This document shows positions 47,301 through 60,300 of a stretch of 64,000 nt of DNA, in pieces. The notes below the pieces were generated by a model, which had not been told where the DNA came from, ran no database searches, and saw nothing but the letters and a program-made list of their open reading frames with translations. The translations under genes and the position numbers were made by a program. The DNA comes from Fasciola hepatica (Eukaryota > Platyhelminthes > Trematoda > Plagiorchiida > Fasciolidae), in contig CANUEZ040000151.1 in NCBI GenBank assembly GCA_948099385.1, positions 4,844,001-4,908,000 of the forward strand. Reading direction: 5' to 3'. Position 1 is the stretch's first letter; the number at the start of each line of letters is the position of its first letter.

Positions 47301-49560
47301 CGCTCGGTTTCGTCTCTCCCCGGCTGTAGCCCGGAAGGATCCTGCTGCAGCGGCCCTGCCGTAGGAAAGTTTATTGAGACCAGCCGCTGGACCGAGAAGG
47401 CGGGCTGAACTGGAAGGAATTTCTGAACACTAGGTGACTTAAAGATTCTACGATGTTTGCCGCCCTGGTCATGCAACACGGACAGGGGAACTGCAAGCCT
47501 TTTATGAAGCACCCGAGATCGGTTACGGAGCCGTGGTTTACGGAAGATAATGCACAGGGGATGGCCAGTATGCTACGAGGACCCTGTAAGCCAAAGTTCG
47601 CTTGCTCCACTAAAGACGGTTCCCATATCGCGCCTTGAACTCAGCGCAGCCTTGTTAGCGGTCAGAGCGGTGCAAACGGTAAAGAGACGCTTCGAATTCT
47701 ACATTCGGTCGGCTGGTTTCTGGACGGACTCGAGGATAGAACTGTGCTATTTTGACAACGTCTGGAGCCGTTTAAGCACCCTCGTGGCTAACGGGCTCAC
47801 CATCACCCACGACGAATCGCCATGAACCAGCGGAAGCATGTCAGGTCTGGCGATAACCCAACAGATCTGTGCACCCGTGGTCCGACCAACTTCCGGCAAC
47901 CCGACATGTGGACAGGAAGGCCAATGTTTCTGAAAATGCTTAAACAGGACTGGCCTGGGTATGAACTAAAAAGCCCTTTGGAATTGGAACTGGAGATCAA
48001 AGGTGTGGCGATGACGGCCAAGGTCGTCGAAGCATCATTCATTTTGTCACGATTGCTTGGATTTTCTTCCTGGATGAAGACACTCCGTTCATTAGCTTGG
48101 TTGAGTAGGTTCAAGGGACATTTGCTAGTCATGAAAGGGGTCCGCTCCCCCGGCCAGGTGTGAGTGGGTCCGATAAGTCCCGATGAACTACGAGCGCAGA
48201 ACAAGATATATTCAAGATGATGCACTGTGAGGCTTTCACCCGGGAAGTAGAGAAAGCGGAAGGAGCGGGGCCAATCGACAAAGGATTGTCATCGTCGAGG
48301 GGCAATTAGAAACAATTAAACCCCAGATTCACTAACGGACAACTACGGGTAGACTGCAGGGTGACCAACTTCCGCCTGAGCTTTGACACCAAATATCACA
48401 GATTGCTGCCGGCTCGACAGTCCGTGAAAGAGCTAATGATCCAACACGTCCACGCCGTGGAGGGACATGCCAGGAAAAGTCACGTAACGAGCATCATCCG
48501 GAGTCGCCTTTGGTTTCTGAGAGGAAGGGCGATTGTAAAAACGCGTAATTAGCCGTTGTGTACATTTTTGGAGACGCAATGCCGCAGCGGGCAAACAACA
48601 CATGGCTCCGCTGCCAGAATGCAGAGTGACTCCGGGTTAGTGGCCTTTCAGTGACACCGGGATGGACTATTTCGGTCCCATGAGGATCAACTGTGGGAAG
48701 AGGTTGGAAAAACGATACGGGTGTATCATGACGTACGTCACTTCACGCGCAGTACACTGAGGAGTCACGCATTCTGTGACAACCGACACTGTCCTACGGT
48801 CCTTGCAGGGCTTTATCAACCAAAGAGGCGTAATGGCAGATATATACTCCGACAATGGGTCGAACTACGTGGGTGCTCGACGGGAACTGCAGAGCTGGCA
48901 CAAAACCATGAACAGGGACGAATTGTAGAATCTAACCCTTGCCCAGGCATACGGTGACACTCCAGTCCCCAGCAGGCCAGTCATCGTGGCGGCGTGTAAG
49001 AAAGTCTGATCCGGTTCTCCAGGCAACTATTGCTGTCAGTCCTTGAGCAACAGCCGCCCGACGACGAGACGCTGAGCACCGCGACGAATGAGATTGAGAT
49101 AACTCTGAAAAACCGCCGACTGGTTCTAGTAACCAACGGCGACCCCACCCATTTAGCGCTAACCCCGAACGACTCAGTCATGTTTATGTCAAACGGGGGG
49201 TTTCCAAGGGCCGGTAAACCTTCTTGGGAGCTACCCCAATGGATTGAAGCAGGCAAGCTATCTGGCCAAGGTTTTTGGGAGGCGATGACTGCTGGATTAT
49301 CTACCAGCTCCACAGGCTCGCCAGAAGTGGCTGGTAAAACAAGACCATTCAAGGTTAGGGGTGTATGGATGATCGCAGACAAACATGCGCATTTCAGCAC
49401 CTGGCCTTTGAGCGTGGTTATGGAAACCGCCAAAAGCTCTGACGAAATGATAAGAACTGTCAAGGCGAAGACCACCAACGGAATGCTAATTCGCGACGCA
49501 GGCAGTATCCGCCTCCTCTGGATTGAAGACAGAGAAGCCGATGACACAGAAACCCAGTAG
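44400..49560 (+). pseudogene. BEL/Pao gag-pol remnant, unit 1
   Basis: Domains follow BEL order but in shifting frames. The gag region (about 44,560-45,440) includes 'LPRVELTVFEG'. A Cys/His knuckle ('CFICPNITHQAATC', 45,570) precedes the protease ('ALAFVDSVPDTTLVK', 45,805; the usual DSG is DSV). The RT follows with '[12 protein letters not shown]' (46,650) and 'GALRFLWWE' (46,800). The RNase H/A17-type region has 'ISRLELSAALLAVRAVQ' (47,625) and 'NPTDLCTRGP' (47,858). The integrase has 'GMDYFGPM' (48,661), 'YSDNGSNYVGARREL' (48,845) and a C-terminal part at 49,030-49,560 (176 codons, 'MIADKHAHFSTWPLSVV'). The RT 'YVDD' site is disrupted: near 46,997 the sequence reads as 'DDYLGSFDD' in another frame. 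It is non-functional. Confidence 0.8.
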
Positions 49561-49663
49561 ACTACTCCTCATTCGTCTTTGAAGTGATTATATGAACCTC
49601 CCGTGTGTGGGGGCATTGACAACATACTGACATATTAAACTATCATAAACCCTGACACAAACA

Positions 49664-50000
49664 CACTTACACGATACAAGTTTACACTTTATGATCTCTA
49701 ACAAACACTTTGCAGTGATCACAGCTTTTCTTTGACGGGACAGGAGGCTTTTCTCATATGTGGTAGTAGTTGTGATTCCATCATACACTCCGATGCGTAC
49801 ACACTTACATGATACACGTCTATACTTCGTGACCTCCGTCAAACACATTACAGTGCTCGCCGTTTTTCGTTGACGTTACAGGGGGCTTCTGGCATATGCA
49901 GTAGTAGCTGTGATTGAGTCATATACCCAGACACATACCAATCACACTTACATAATACACGTTTATACTTCATGACCTCCATCTAAGCACGCCTCAGGGC
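49664..50000 (+). repeat. 138-143-bp tandem repeat in the BEL 3' region, unit 1
   Basis: 'cacttac' followed by a 'gatacacgt..tatacttcgtgacctcc'-like string recurs at 49,664, 49,802 and 49,945, a spacing of 138 and 143 bp. Between them 'gcagtagtagctgtgatt' and 'gttacagggggcttct'-like blocks also recur. It is not coding. An identical array lies 6,481 bp downstream. Confidence 0.7.
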
Positions 50001-50094
50001 TGAATTTTCCTCGTTTATCCCTGACATTATGTAATATTTACCCCGGCGAGGGATGGTCGCTATTATTTGCCCGTGTACCAGAGTGCCCACTCAT

Positions 50095-50132
50095 GACACA
50101 CACACACATACACACAAACACAAACACACACT
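50095..50132 (+). repeat. imperfect (CA)n microsatellite, unit 1
   Basis: A CA-rich run with t and a interruptions lies in the 3' non-coding region between integrase and LTR 2. An identical copy lies at 56,576-56,613. Confidence 0.8.
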
Positions 50133-50390
50133 GCCGAGGGACAACGGCTCACCCGAGGAAAACTCCTATGTTTTGCCTTCACGCCCGCCATCGATCTGCA
50201 GTTTTCATGGATTACGTAAAGTAACCTCGCGTCGGTGTGGCCACCGGATCGAGTGCGAAGGTGAGTAGAACGTTGACGACAAGGTATTACATATATGCAC
50301 TGACAGCAGGGCCTAGGTAGGTAGGAAGAATCATAACCCTTATTCCAAGCCCTTGATTCTGCTGAGATTCGGGAGTATTTTGGTGGGCGG

Positions 50391-50840
50391 TGTAACGACG
50401 TGATGGCAGCTCGTGACGATAAGGGTCGAGTACGCTTCCAGCAGCCGGATTGTCAACCAGGAGAGCTTCAACAAGTGCAGTAGTAACTATAACGACCAGT
50501 AGTGGAAAATCCCTCGAAAACCATTGTAGTTCCCATGTTTCCTTAACATCACTCACTTATTTGCACTATTGACTTGTTTTACGCACTGTTTGTTTTTACG
50601 GACTAATGCTTGGTTATTTGCGCCCAGTATAATGCTCTCATATCCTTGTTCTGGACCTGCGTGACGCACGTGTTCTTTTCTCGCACGCTACAATTGGGTT
50701 CTCGTTTTTCGAGTCCTTGTGATTGCACAACTGACGTTTGTATTTGTTTCGTGTCATTGCTAACCTGATATTCCAATATCGTAGAATTTCACGGAAAATC
50801 GCCTTTTTATTTCGGGTTCAGTTGCGAATTTGGCTAAGCA
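50391..50840 (+). repeat. BEL/Pao LTR 2 (middle)
   Basis: This begins either TGTAACGACG (50,391) or TGATGG (50,401). It ends near 'ttggctaagca', or at 'attgatca' (about 50,876) if the primer site is 'tggaacgag'. The flank just before it, 'ggtgggcgg', is a weak purine-rich candidate for second-strand priming. It lies between the two internal regions and serves as the 3' LTR of unit 1 and the 5' LTR of unit 2. Confidence 0.75.
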
Positions 50841-50880
50841 TTGATCAACCGTGTCGTACAATACCCAATTGATCAACTTG

Positions 50881-53800
50881 GAACGAGATTATTAGCTACC
50901 TTCCAAAAAAGGGATTCAAGCAATTAAAATCTGGACAAAAATAGTACGGCAAGTATTTGGGGAGATTTCGGGTACTGTTGATTCTTTAGGTCATGTTAGG
51001 TCACCTGGTCCTGCCACTGCTAGCTCATGTATTACTGAGGGTAACATGGATTGTGAGAATGTCGATCTATTTCGGCTAATGATATTAGACCTAAAATAAC
51101 AATTTTTATCAGCTAGACAACAGGCCCAGGAAGCGGAAGCGAAGTATAGAGAGAACGAGTGTGAGCAGGAGGCCAGCGACTGCGACCCATCCAACAGATC
51201 AGAACAGATTACAATAGGAAAATCTGCGCCTGTCGTCGAATATGAAACATCAACGGTACCAACGATTGATCTGCCAAGAGTAGAACTGACGGTTTTTGAA
51301 GGAAGATCTGAAGGCCACTGCAATACATCAGACAGTTCGAAACTTTCGTGGAAAACAAAACAACCGACCCTGGGCAAAGGCCCCTCTACCTGACTCATTA
51401 CTGTCTAGGCCAAGCCAGAGAAGCTAACGATGGGCGTACCATGCTAGACCCGGAACAATGTTACAAATAAACAAAGATGATCCTGAAGGACCTGTTCTGC
51501 TAGCCACTTGAAGTAGCCCGTAACCGGATAGAAGGCTTGATGGCAGAGGCAAAATGAACCAAGGGCGATATCTATACATTGGCCGACCTAATGATCAAAA
51601 TGCAGAACTGTTCATTAGCCTTCGACCATTTACATTGCAATGCCGACCTTGATGCAGTGCATACGTTGGAGGGCATATTCCGTCACCTCTCCCAAACTAC
51701 AGGGTTGGGGGGGAAGGGGCGAAAAGTATGAGCCGAGGCGACCGTGAGGCTAACGTCAAAGACCTGACCGAATACTTGGACAGACCAACCAAGAAAGCCG
51801 ACAGTAGGTTTGGCCGACTCATCCGAAGAAGTAACCGAGTAAGCAAATCTGGCGGTAACCAGGCTCAGACCACTTCACGGGAACATCCGAAATACCAGCC
51901 TTGAGCCAATGCGCACGCTATTTCACGCGAGGCTATGGCGCATTTACGTTGCAGTTCCTCTGACGCCAGTCACGAGCCACTAGAATGCCCAAATTCATCT
52001 GTGCCACGATAGACTAAAGTTGTGGAATGGCGAGGTCGACAGAAGCGTGTTTTATATGCCCTAATATTACACACCAAGCGGCAACTTGTCGAACAAGGAC
52101 CATATGTCACGGAGGTTGCGCAGGCAGACACCATCGATTGGTGCACCAGGCGAGGGAAGCAACACCAGAGAGGAACACCAAGCCAAGTAGTATTTGTTCA
52201 ACATCGCGGTCTACCCATAAACCAGTGCATTTAAGAGTAGTCGCCCCGCGGGTGATGACCCCGACTGGGTTGGTCAAAGCGTTGGCTTTCGTTGACAGTG
52301 TACCGGACACTACCCTAGTGAAGGAAAAGTTTGCTGACAAACACTGGCTCGCTAAAAGTACGACCTCGTTAGCAGTGAGCACGGTGGGCTGAACACAAGT
52401 AATGAGTGCCGGCCGGCTGAGGTTACAGTTCATCTTCTTCGACACTAACGAGCAAATCAAGTCATCGGAGATCGCTGGACCCAATTTTAACTGGGTGGTC
52501 CCACCCGCAGGTTTTAACTGTCGTGGACTGGGAGGACGACGAAGTGGATCTCTCCATCGGCTGCGACTTACCAGAGGCACATTGGGTACTTGGCCAGAGA
52601 GTTGGCGACCGCCAGGCACTTTATGCCGTACGCACAGCTCTGGGATGGATATTATATGATCCGGTAGGGGTCGCGGTTTCGTGAATTAATTATCGGACAA
52701 AACGAACAGCATACAGTGTCAGTTGAAGCGGTTTCTTGGAAAGGAGTTTCAGGACATCGGAGACGAGAGACTATTGTTGTTGCAAGAGGATCACTTCGCT
52801 CTGCAACCAGTGCGGCAAGGAACCAGGAGCCTCAAAATCAGTTCGAGGTTTCCCTCCATGGCGCACACCAGGTGGCCGTTGTGTTGACAACAAGAACAAT
52901 GCTCTACATAGAGGAATTCGACTAAAACAACGTTTCGTTCAATACCAGGATCTATGGCGGCGATATGAAGAAATGATGAAGCGAAACGAAGCTATGGGCT
53001 ACGTTGAAAGGGTGCCTGCTACCGCCGACTAACGGAACAGGATGTGGTACCTGCCTCACCACCCAGTTATCAACTCCAGGAAACTCAAAATGTCGCAGGT
53101 TGTGTTCCACTGTGCAGCCAAGTTCCAGAGCAAGTCGTTAAACGATCGTCTACTACAAGGGCCTGAATAGACCACTCCAATAACCGACGTTTTGTGCCGT
53201 TTCAGAGTGGGTGAGGTAGCTCGGCCCATCGGTATCACGGGTATGTGTCTCCAGGCGAAAATACTGGAAGAAGAACGAGGTGCGTTGCGTTTTCTGTGGT
53301 GGGAATAGAAAAACCAGGACAACCCAATGATAATCTATGGGATGACCGTCCACTCCGTCGGAGCCATATCATCACTGTTTTGTGCAAAATGCGCCCTCAA
53401 AAATAAACGAACAAACATGGAGATTTGGTCCGCCGGTCAGTGGTAAACAGCGTCAGCAGAAACGTTTATTCGACGACTACCTTGGGTCATTCGATGATGT
53501 AGACTCGGCCCTGGCGCAGTTCAGGGGCCTAACAAGATGGCTAGAAGTGGGCGGCTTCCATCTGACGAAATGGATATCGAGGCTTCAGAAGTGCTCGAAG
53601 CAATAGCGTACCAGGAGAGGGTCGAAATGATTACATATTTGGACGGCTTTCCACTCCCTACCGAACGCACTTGGGGATACAATGGAAAGCGGAAACGTAC
53701 GACTTTTTTCGAGCCAAACGTTTTCAAGTTGCCAGTAACCCCGTCATGGCATGCTTTCTGCCGTCTCTAGTTTGTTCGATCCGCTCGGTTTCGTCTCTCC

Positions 53801-56041
53801 CCGGCTGTAGCCCGGAAGGATCCTGCTGCAGCGGCCCTGCCGTAGGAAAGTTTATTGAGACCAGCCGCTGGACCGAGAAGGCGGGCTGAACTGGAAGGAA
53901 TTTCTGAACACTAGGTGACTTAAAGATTCTACGATGTTTGCCGCCCTGGTCATGCAACACGGACAGGGGAACTGCAAGCCTTTTATGAAGCACCCGAGAT
54001 CGGTTACGGAGCCGTGGTTTACGGAAGATAATGCACAGGGGATGGCCAGTATGCTACGAGGACCCTGTAAGCCAAAGTTCGCTTGCTCCACTAAAGACGG
54101 TTCCCATATCGCGCCTTGAACTCAGCGCAGCCTTGTTAGCGGTCAGAGCGGTGCAAACGGTAAAGAGACGCTTCGAATTCTACATTCGGTCGGCTGGTTT
54201 CTGGACGGACTCGAGGATAGAACTGTGCTATTTTGACAACGTCTGGAGCCGTTTAAGCACCCTCGTGGCTAACGGGCTCACCATCACCCACGACGAATCG
54301 CCATGAACCAGCGGAAGCATGTCAGGTCTGGCGATAACCCAACAGATCTGTGCACCCGTGGTCCGACCAACTTCCGGCAACCCGACATGTGGACAGGAAG
54401 GCCAATGTTTCTGAAAATGCTTAAACAGGACTGGCCTGGGTATGAACTAAAAAGCCCTTTGGAATTGGAACTGGAGATCAAAGGTGTGGCGATGACGGCC
54501 AAGGTCGTCGAAGCATCATTCATTTTGTCACGATTGCTTGGATTTTCTTCCTGGATGAAGACACTCCGTTCATTAGCTTGGTTGAGTAGGTTCAAGGGAC
54601 ATTTGCTAGTCATGAAAGGGGTCCGCTCCCCCGGCCAGGTGTGAGTGGGTCCGATAAGTCCCGATGAACTACGAGCGCAGAACAAGATATATTCAAGATG
54701 ATGCACTGTGAGGCTTTCACCCGGGAAGTAGAGAAAGCGGAAGGAGCGGGGCCAATCGACAAAGGATTGTCATCGTCGAGGGGCAATTAGAAACAATTAA
54801 ACCCCAGATTCACTAACGGACAACTACGGGTAGACTGCAGGGTGACCAACTTCCGCCTGAGCTTTGACACCAAATATCACAGATTGCTGCCGGCTCGACA
54901 GTCCGTGAAAGAGCTAATGATCCAACACGTCCACGCCGTGGAGGGACATGCCAGGAAAAGTCACGTAACGAGCATCATCCGGAGTCGCCTTTGGTTTCTG
55001 AGAGGAAGGGCGATTGTAAAAACGCGTAATTAGCCGTTGTGTACATTTTTGGAGACGCAATGCCGCAGCGGGCAAACAACACATGGCTCCGCTGCCAGAA
55101 TGCAGAGTGACTCCGGGTTAGTGGCCTTTCAGTGACACCGGGATGGACTATTTCGGTCCCATGAGGATCAACTGTGGGAAGAGGTTGGAAAAACGATACG
55201 GGTGTATCATGACGTACGTCACTTCACGCGCAGTACACTGAGGAGTCACGCATTCTGTGACAACCGACACTGTCCTACGGTCCTTGCAGGGCTTTATCAA
55301 CCAAAGAGGCGTAATGGCAGATATATACTCCGACAATGGGTCGAACTACGTGGGTGCTCGACGGGAACTGCAGAGCTGGCACAAAACCATGAACAGGGAC
55401 GAATTGTAGAATCTAACCCTTGCCCAGGCATACGGTGACACTCCAGTCCCCAGCAGGCCAGTCATCGTGGCGGCGTGTAAGAAAGTCTGATCCGGTTCTC
55501 CAGGCAACTATTGCTGTCAGTCCTTGAGCAACAGCCGCCCGACGACGAGACGCTGAGCACCGCGACGAATGAGATTGAGATAACTCTGAAAAACCGCCGA
55601 CTGGTTCTAGTAACCAACGGCGACCCCACCCATTTAGCGCTAACCCCGAACGACTCAGTCATGTTTATGTCAAACGGGGGGTTTCCAAGGGCCGGTAAAC
55701 CTTCTTGGGAGCTACCCCAATGGATTGAAGCAGGCAAGCTATCTGGCCAAGGTTTTTGGGAGGCGATGACTGCTGGATTATCTACCAGCTCCACAGGCTC
55801 GCCAGAAGTGGCTGGTAAAACAAGACCATTCAAGGTTAGGGGTGTATGGATGATCGCAGACAAACATGCGCATTTCAGCACCTGGCCTTTGAGCGTGGTT
55901 ATGGAAACCGCCAAAAGCTCTGACGAAATGATAAGAACTGTCAAGGCGAAGACCACCAACGGAATGCTAATTCGCGACGCAGGCAGTATCCGCCTCCTCT
56001 GGATTGAAGACAGAGAAGCCGATGACACAGAAACCCAGTAG
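50881..56041 (+). pseudogene. BEL/Pao gag-pol remnant, unit 2
   Basis: The order and content are the same as unit 1, shifted by 6,481 bp: Cys/His knuckle at about 52,051, protease 'FVDSVPDTTL' at about 52,289, RT '[12 protein letters not shown]' at about 53,131, RNase H-region 'RLELSAALLAVRAVQ' at about 54,110, integrase 'GMDYFGPM' at about 55,142 and its C-terminus at 55,511-56,041. Every open frame compared has the same length and residues as in unit 1, including all breaks. That indicates duplication after inactivation. Confidence 0.8.
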
Positions 56042-56144
56042 ACTACTCCTCATTCGTCTTTGAAGTGATTATATGAACCTCCCGTGTGTGGGGGCATTGA
56101 CAACATACTGACATATTAAACTATCATAAACCCTGACACAAACA

Positions 56145-56481
56145 CACTTACACGATACAAGTTTACACTTTATGATCTCTAACAAACACTTTGCAGTGAT
56201 CACAGCTTTTCTTTGACGGGACAGGAGGCTTTTCTCATATGTGGTAGTAGTTGTGATTCCATCATACACTCCGATGCGTACACACTTACATGATACACGT
56301 CTATACTTCGTGACCTCCGTCAAACACATTACAGTGCTCGCCGTTTTTCGTTGACGTTACAGGGGGCTTCTGGCATATGCAGTAGTAGCTGTGATTGAGT
56401 CATATACCCAGACACATACCAATCACACTTACATAATACACGTTTATACTTCATGACCTCCATCTAAGCACGCCTCAGGGC
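56145..56481 (+). repeat. 138-143-bp tandem repeat in the BEL 3' region, unit 2
   Basis: This is the same array as at 49,664-50,000, displaced by 6,481 bp. No difference was seen. Confidence 0.7.
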
Positions 56482-56871
56482 TGAATTTTCCTCGTTTATC
56501 CCTGACATTATGTAATATTTACCCCGGCGAGGGATGGTCGCTATTATTTGCCCGTGTACCAGAGTGCCCACTCATGACACACACACACATACACACAAAC
56601 ACAAACACACACTGCCGAGGGACAACGGCTCACCCGAGGAAAACTCCTATGTTTTGCCTTCACGCCCGCCATCGATCTGCAGTTTTCATGGATTACGTAA
56701 AGTAACCTCGCGTCGGTGTGGCCACCGGATCGAGTGCGAAGGTGAGTAGAACGTTGACGACAAGGTATTACATATATGCACTGACAGCAGGGCCTAGGTA
56801 GGTAGGAAGAATCATAACCCTTATTCCAAGCCCTTGATTCTGCTGAGATTCGGGAGTATTTTGGTGGGCGG

Positions 56872-57321
56872 TGTAACGACGTGATGGCAGCTCGTGACGA
56901 TAAGGGTCGAGTACGCTTCCAGCAGCCGGATTGTCAACCAGGAGAGCTTCAACAAGTGCAGTAGTAACTATAACGACCAGTAGTGGAAAATCCCTCGAAA
57001 ACCACTGTAGTTCCCATGTTTCCTTAACATCACTCACTTATTTGCACTATTGACTTGTTTTACGCACTGTTTGTTTTTACGGACTAATGCTTGGTTATTT
57101 GCGCCCAGTATAATGCTCTCATATCCTTGTTCTGGACCTGCGTGACGCACGTGTTCTTTTCTCGCACGCTACAATTGGGTTCTCGTTTTTCGAGTCCTTG
57201 TGATTGCACAACTGACGTTTGTATTTGTTTCGTGTCATTGCTAACTTGATATTCCAATATCGTAGAATTTCACGGAAAATCGCCTTTTTATTTCGGGTTC
57301 AGTTGCGAATTTGGCTACACA
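56872..57321 (+). repeat. BEL/Pao LTR 3
   Basis: It matches LTR 2 apart from two single-base changes (ccattgtag to ccactgtag near 57,005; aacctgat to aacttgat near 57,246). Similarity fades at 'ttggcta' (57,317): the next bases read 'cacattgctc' where LTR 1 and 2 read 'agcattgatc'. The array ends here and a different BEL/Pao element follows. No 5-bp target duplication matching 'ccacg' at the left edge is visible. Confidence 0.7.
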
Positions 57322-60300
57322 TTGCTCAAAACGTGCTTTATGGGAGTTCAGGAAACCCCGTTCCATGCATTATCATCCATATTACGAACGACGTTTATCA
57401 TTTGCATGACCTATCTTTGCTGGAATTCTAACTGTTTGTTTTATTTCTCTAAATCATTGTCACAAACCGGACTCCTACCGTTGCTTCCAGCGAGAGTCAC
57501 TCAGCTTGAACTTCGTTGTGACTGTATTTGGTAATCTCATCTTCTGTATCTCAACTTTTGCTCTAACCCAGCTGCAGTTGTTGATTTGTTGTCCGATTTG
57601 GAGCAAAAGAGCCCGGAAAGAACACTACTGAGGCTTGATTATTGTAAAACGAATTTATTTGTTGTATATAGTACCGTAGCTATTTGGGATCGACTTTGTG
57701 TTGGACTGTGTCGAAATTGGTTGTTACGCGAGGCTCGAACGTTCCGGTGACTAGACTTCACAGAATTATTATACTTGGCAATTGCTGAGACATGAAATTA
57801 CTCAGCAAATCAGCAAACCGTTCCATATCAAAGGACAATGCCCTGCTGGTGAACCAAACCCCTTTGCCCGTGGGTGTTGGTCATGTTTCTTGCTCAAGCT
57901 CTAGTATATCAGGTTGTTCTAGGGTTAGCTCGGTTTCCCATAAAGCCAGAAGTGATTTGTTTTTAGCTGAGTTGAAGGAGAAGCAGATTGAAGAACAGTT
58001 AGAGTTAGATAAGCAACGTTAGCTGCTCCAGGTGAGGAATGGGACGGAAATGGCGAAACTGCGTTTATCACTCGCTGAGTAAGAAGCAGATCTAGTCAAC
58101 AGAGATGAAGCCAAGAGTAATGGTCAGTGAACATCTTTCTCGTTACCTGGGTGTTTCCACGTGCAAAAGGATGCACCACGAACAAAAAGCTTGGTTCCAG
58201 TGGCGGAACACGCAGTGAATTATCGTTCGGACTTACCCAGGGTGGAAGTGGAATCATTTTCGGGCTGCTCGTCAACGTACTGGAGGTTTGTGAAACAGTT
58301 CGAATATTAGTTCGAGGGTAGAGTTCAAGACGATGGCCAGCGCTTACTTTATTTGAAGCAATACTGCGAGGGACAAGGAAGTGATGCGATTGCCGAATGT
58401 GTTACGTTGCCTCCAACACTGGCGTAAAATAGGGCTACGGAAATCATAAAGGATCTGCATGGACAAGATCATGCAGTGGCTCGTTCACTGATTGACGGCT
58501 TACTGCAAGGTTGGAAGCCTCTGGTGGAAGATTCCGATGCCCTGACCAAATTGTCGTTAAAAATGCTGAACTGTGAAGTTGCTCTCACGCAGATGAATTA
58601 CATGTCAGACCTCAACTCATTGGAACGTATCACTCGAGTGCTACCAACGCGTCTCCAGGATGTGTGGGCTAGGACCGTTGCTGATATTTTGGGAAGAGGA
58701 GACGAATCGAGGTTCCAAGATCTGCAGCACCTAGTGTCCCGTGAGGCACGGATTGCTCGAAGTAGGTTTGGCAAACTGGCTGCCAGTAGCAAGGCTCAGG
58801 GGTATTCGCGGTCATCTAGTTGGAGGAATTTTGCACAAAACCTGCATCCAGAAGCGACACGGTTCATGCCAAATCAGGGTAGTACTCTGTTGGTCGCAGC
58901 TAATAGGTGTTCTGTATGTATTGTAATAGACGCACTTGAGGAATGTCAGCGATTCCTGTCTCGTGATATACCCGGTCGTTGGGCTTTGATCAAAGAAATC
59001 AAGGCTTATTTTTCGTGTCTCAAGTGTGGACGTATGTCTAGCAACTGTTCTGTTTCCAGACCATGTTCAACATCAGGTTGTCCGAAAAGGAACTACCCTC
59101 TCCTGCATGTTGCACAGAAGCAGTGTACCGATCGAGTCACGCAAGATACAACACAGGGGCTGCAGCTGGATAAGCTGGCAGCGGACAGTGCAAAAGGGCC
59201 TAGGCAGTGGACCAATAATTGTGCGGCTACTCTAAGACCAGAATGTCGGGTCAGTTTAGATGTGCTACCAGTGCAAGTGGACGGACCGGGGGGCTTTGTG
59301 GAGACCTACGCTCTTCTGGACAGCGGGTCTGATGTGACTCTAATACAAAAAGACATTATGGAGCTGGTGGGCCTGAAGGCATCCCCGACCTCACATTCGA
59401 TTTCGACCGTAAACGGGACTGCCACTCGGAAATCGGGAACAACGGAGCTGCGACTGAAATCACTGTCAGAGAATGATTTCGTGAATGTAGAGAGAGCCTT
59501 TCGTGTTGATAGGCTACCAAATCCAAGCAGTCCATTACTGCACAGATGCGGACATTTTATCCCGGCCTCACCTACGATGAGTCCAAAAACAGACTCTGGA
59601 AGAGTCGAGAGTTCGAATCCTGATAGGTGCCGACGTCCCAGAAGCACATTGGGCATTAGAGCAAAAATGCGGCAAAGGAAAACAAGCCTATGCTGTGCGG
59701 AAGATTTTGGGATGGATTGTTCTTGGTCCGATAAACCAGGAACCAAGCTTTGTGAGGACAGTAAACCACTTTGAGAGGGGAATCGATTCCTTAGCAGAAC
59801 AGATTGATCGACTATACAACGCTGCTTTCTGCAATGGGTGTGCACCGGAAAACTCTCTTTCATTATAAGACGCACTTGCCGTTGATATGGTTTCCAATGT
59901 CATAACCTGGTTGAACGGACACTTTGAAGTTGCACTTCCGTGGAGGAATCCTAAAGTGAGACTTTCAAATAATTATATTGTGGCCAAAGAGAGATTGAAC
60001 GGCTTGAGGAGAAGGTTTGCGCGTGACCCCGAATTATTTGACAAGTACCCTACAATAATAGTGTTATGTGCTCAAGGGTCACGTCCAGTTAGTGCCCGAT
60101 GTACAGTTCAAGATGGGTTTTGAGCCAAAGTGGAGCTTACCACAACACGCAGTTACAAACCCCAAAAAGCCTGCAAGTTGAGGGTGGTGTTTAACTGTGC
60201 GGCTTTATTCTAGGGACGCTCCTTGAATGATTACTTGCTACGGGGGCCGGATACTACAGCAAGCTTGATTGCAGTGTTGCTTCGTTTTCGAAAGGGATCT

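Larger units (their letters stand above)
43920..57321 (+). mobile_element. tandem array of a dead BEL/Pao LTR retrotransposon (LTR-int-LTR-int-LTR)
   Basis: Three LTR copies (starting at 43,920, 50,391/50,401 and 56,872/56,882) separate two internal regions. The period is exactly 6,481 bp: every landmark I compared is shifted by that amount, for example 44,510 to 50,991, 49,030 to 55,511 and 50,053 to 56,534. The internal regions encode BEL-type gag, protease, RT, RNase H and integrase remnants with the same stops and frameshifts in both units. In the parts compared, the two internal regions were identical. Neither unit can make a full polyprotein. Confidence 0.85.

Noticed and set aside
48981..49547. 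188-codon minus-strand frame (and its copy at 55,462)
   Set aside because: It is antisense to the integrase C-terminal frame of the BEL element, so it is a shadow.
49664..50000. CRISPR-like repeat array
   Set aside because: Units are 138-143 bp, direct and diverged, with no short repeats and unique spacers, in a eukaryotic LTR element.
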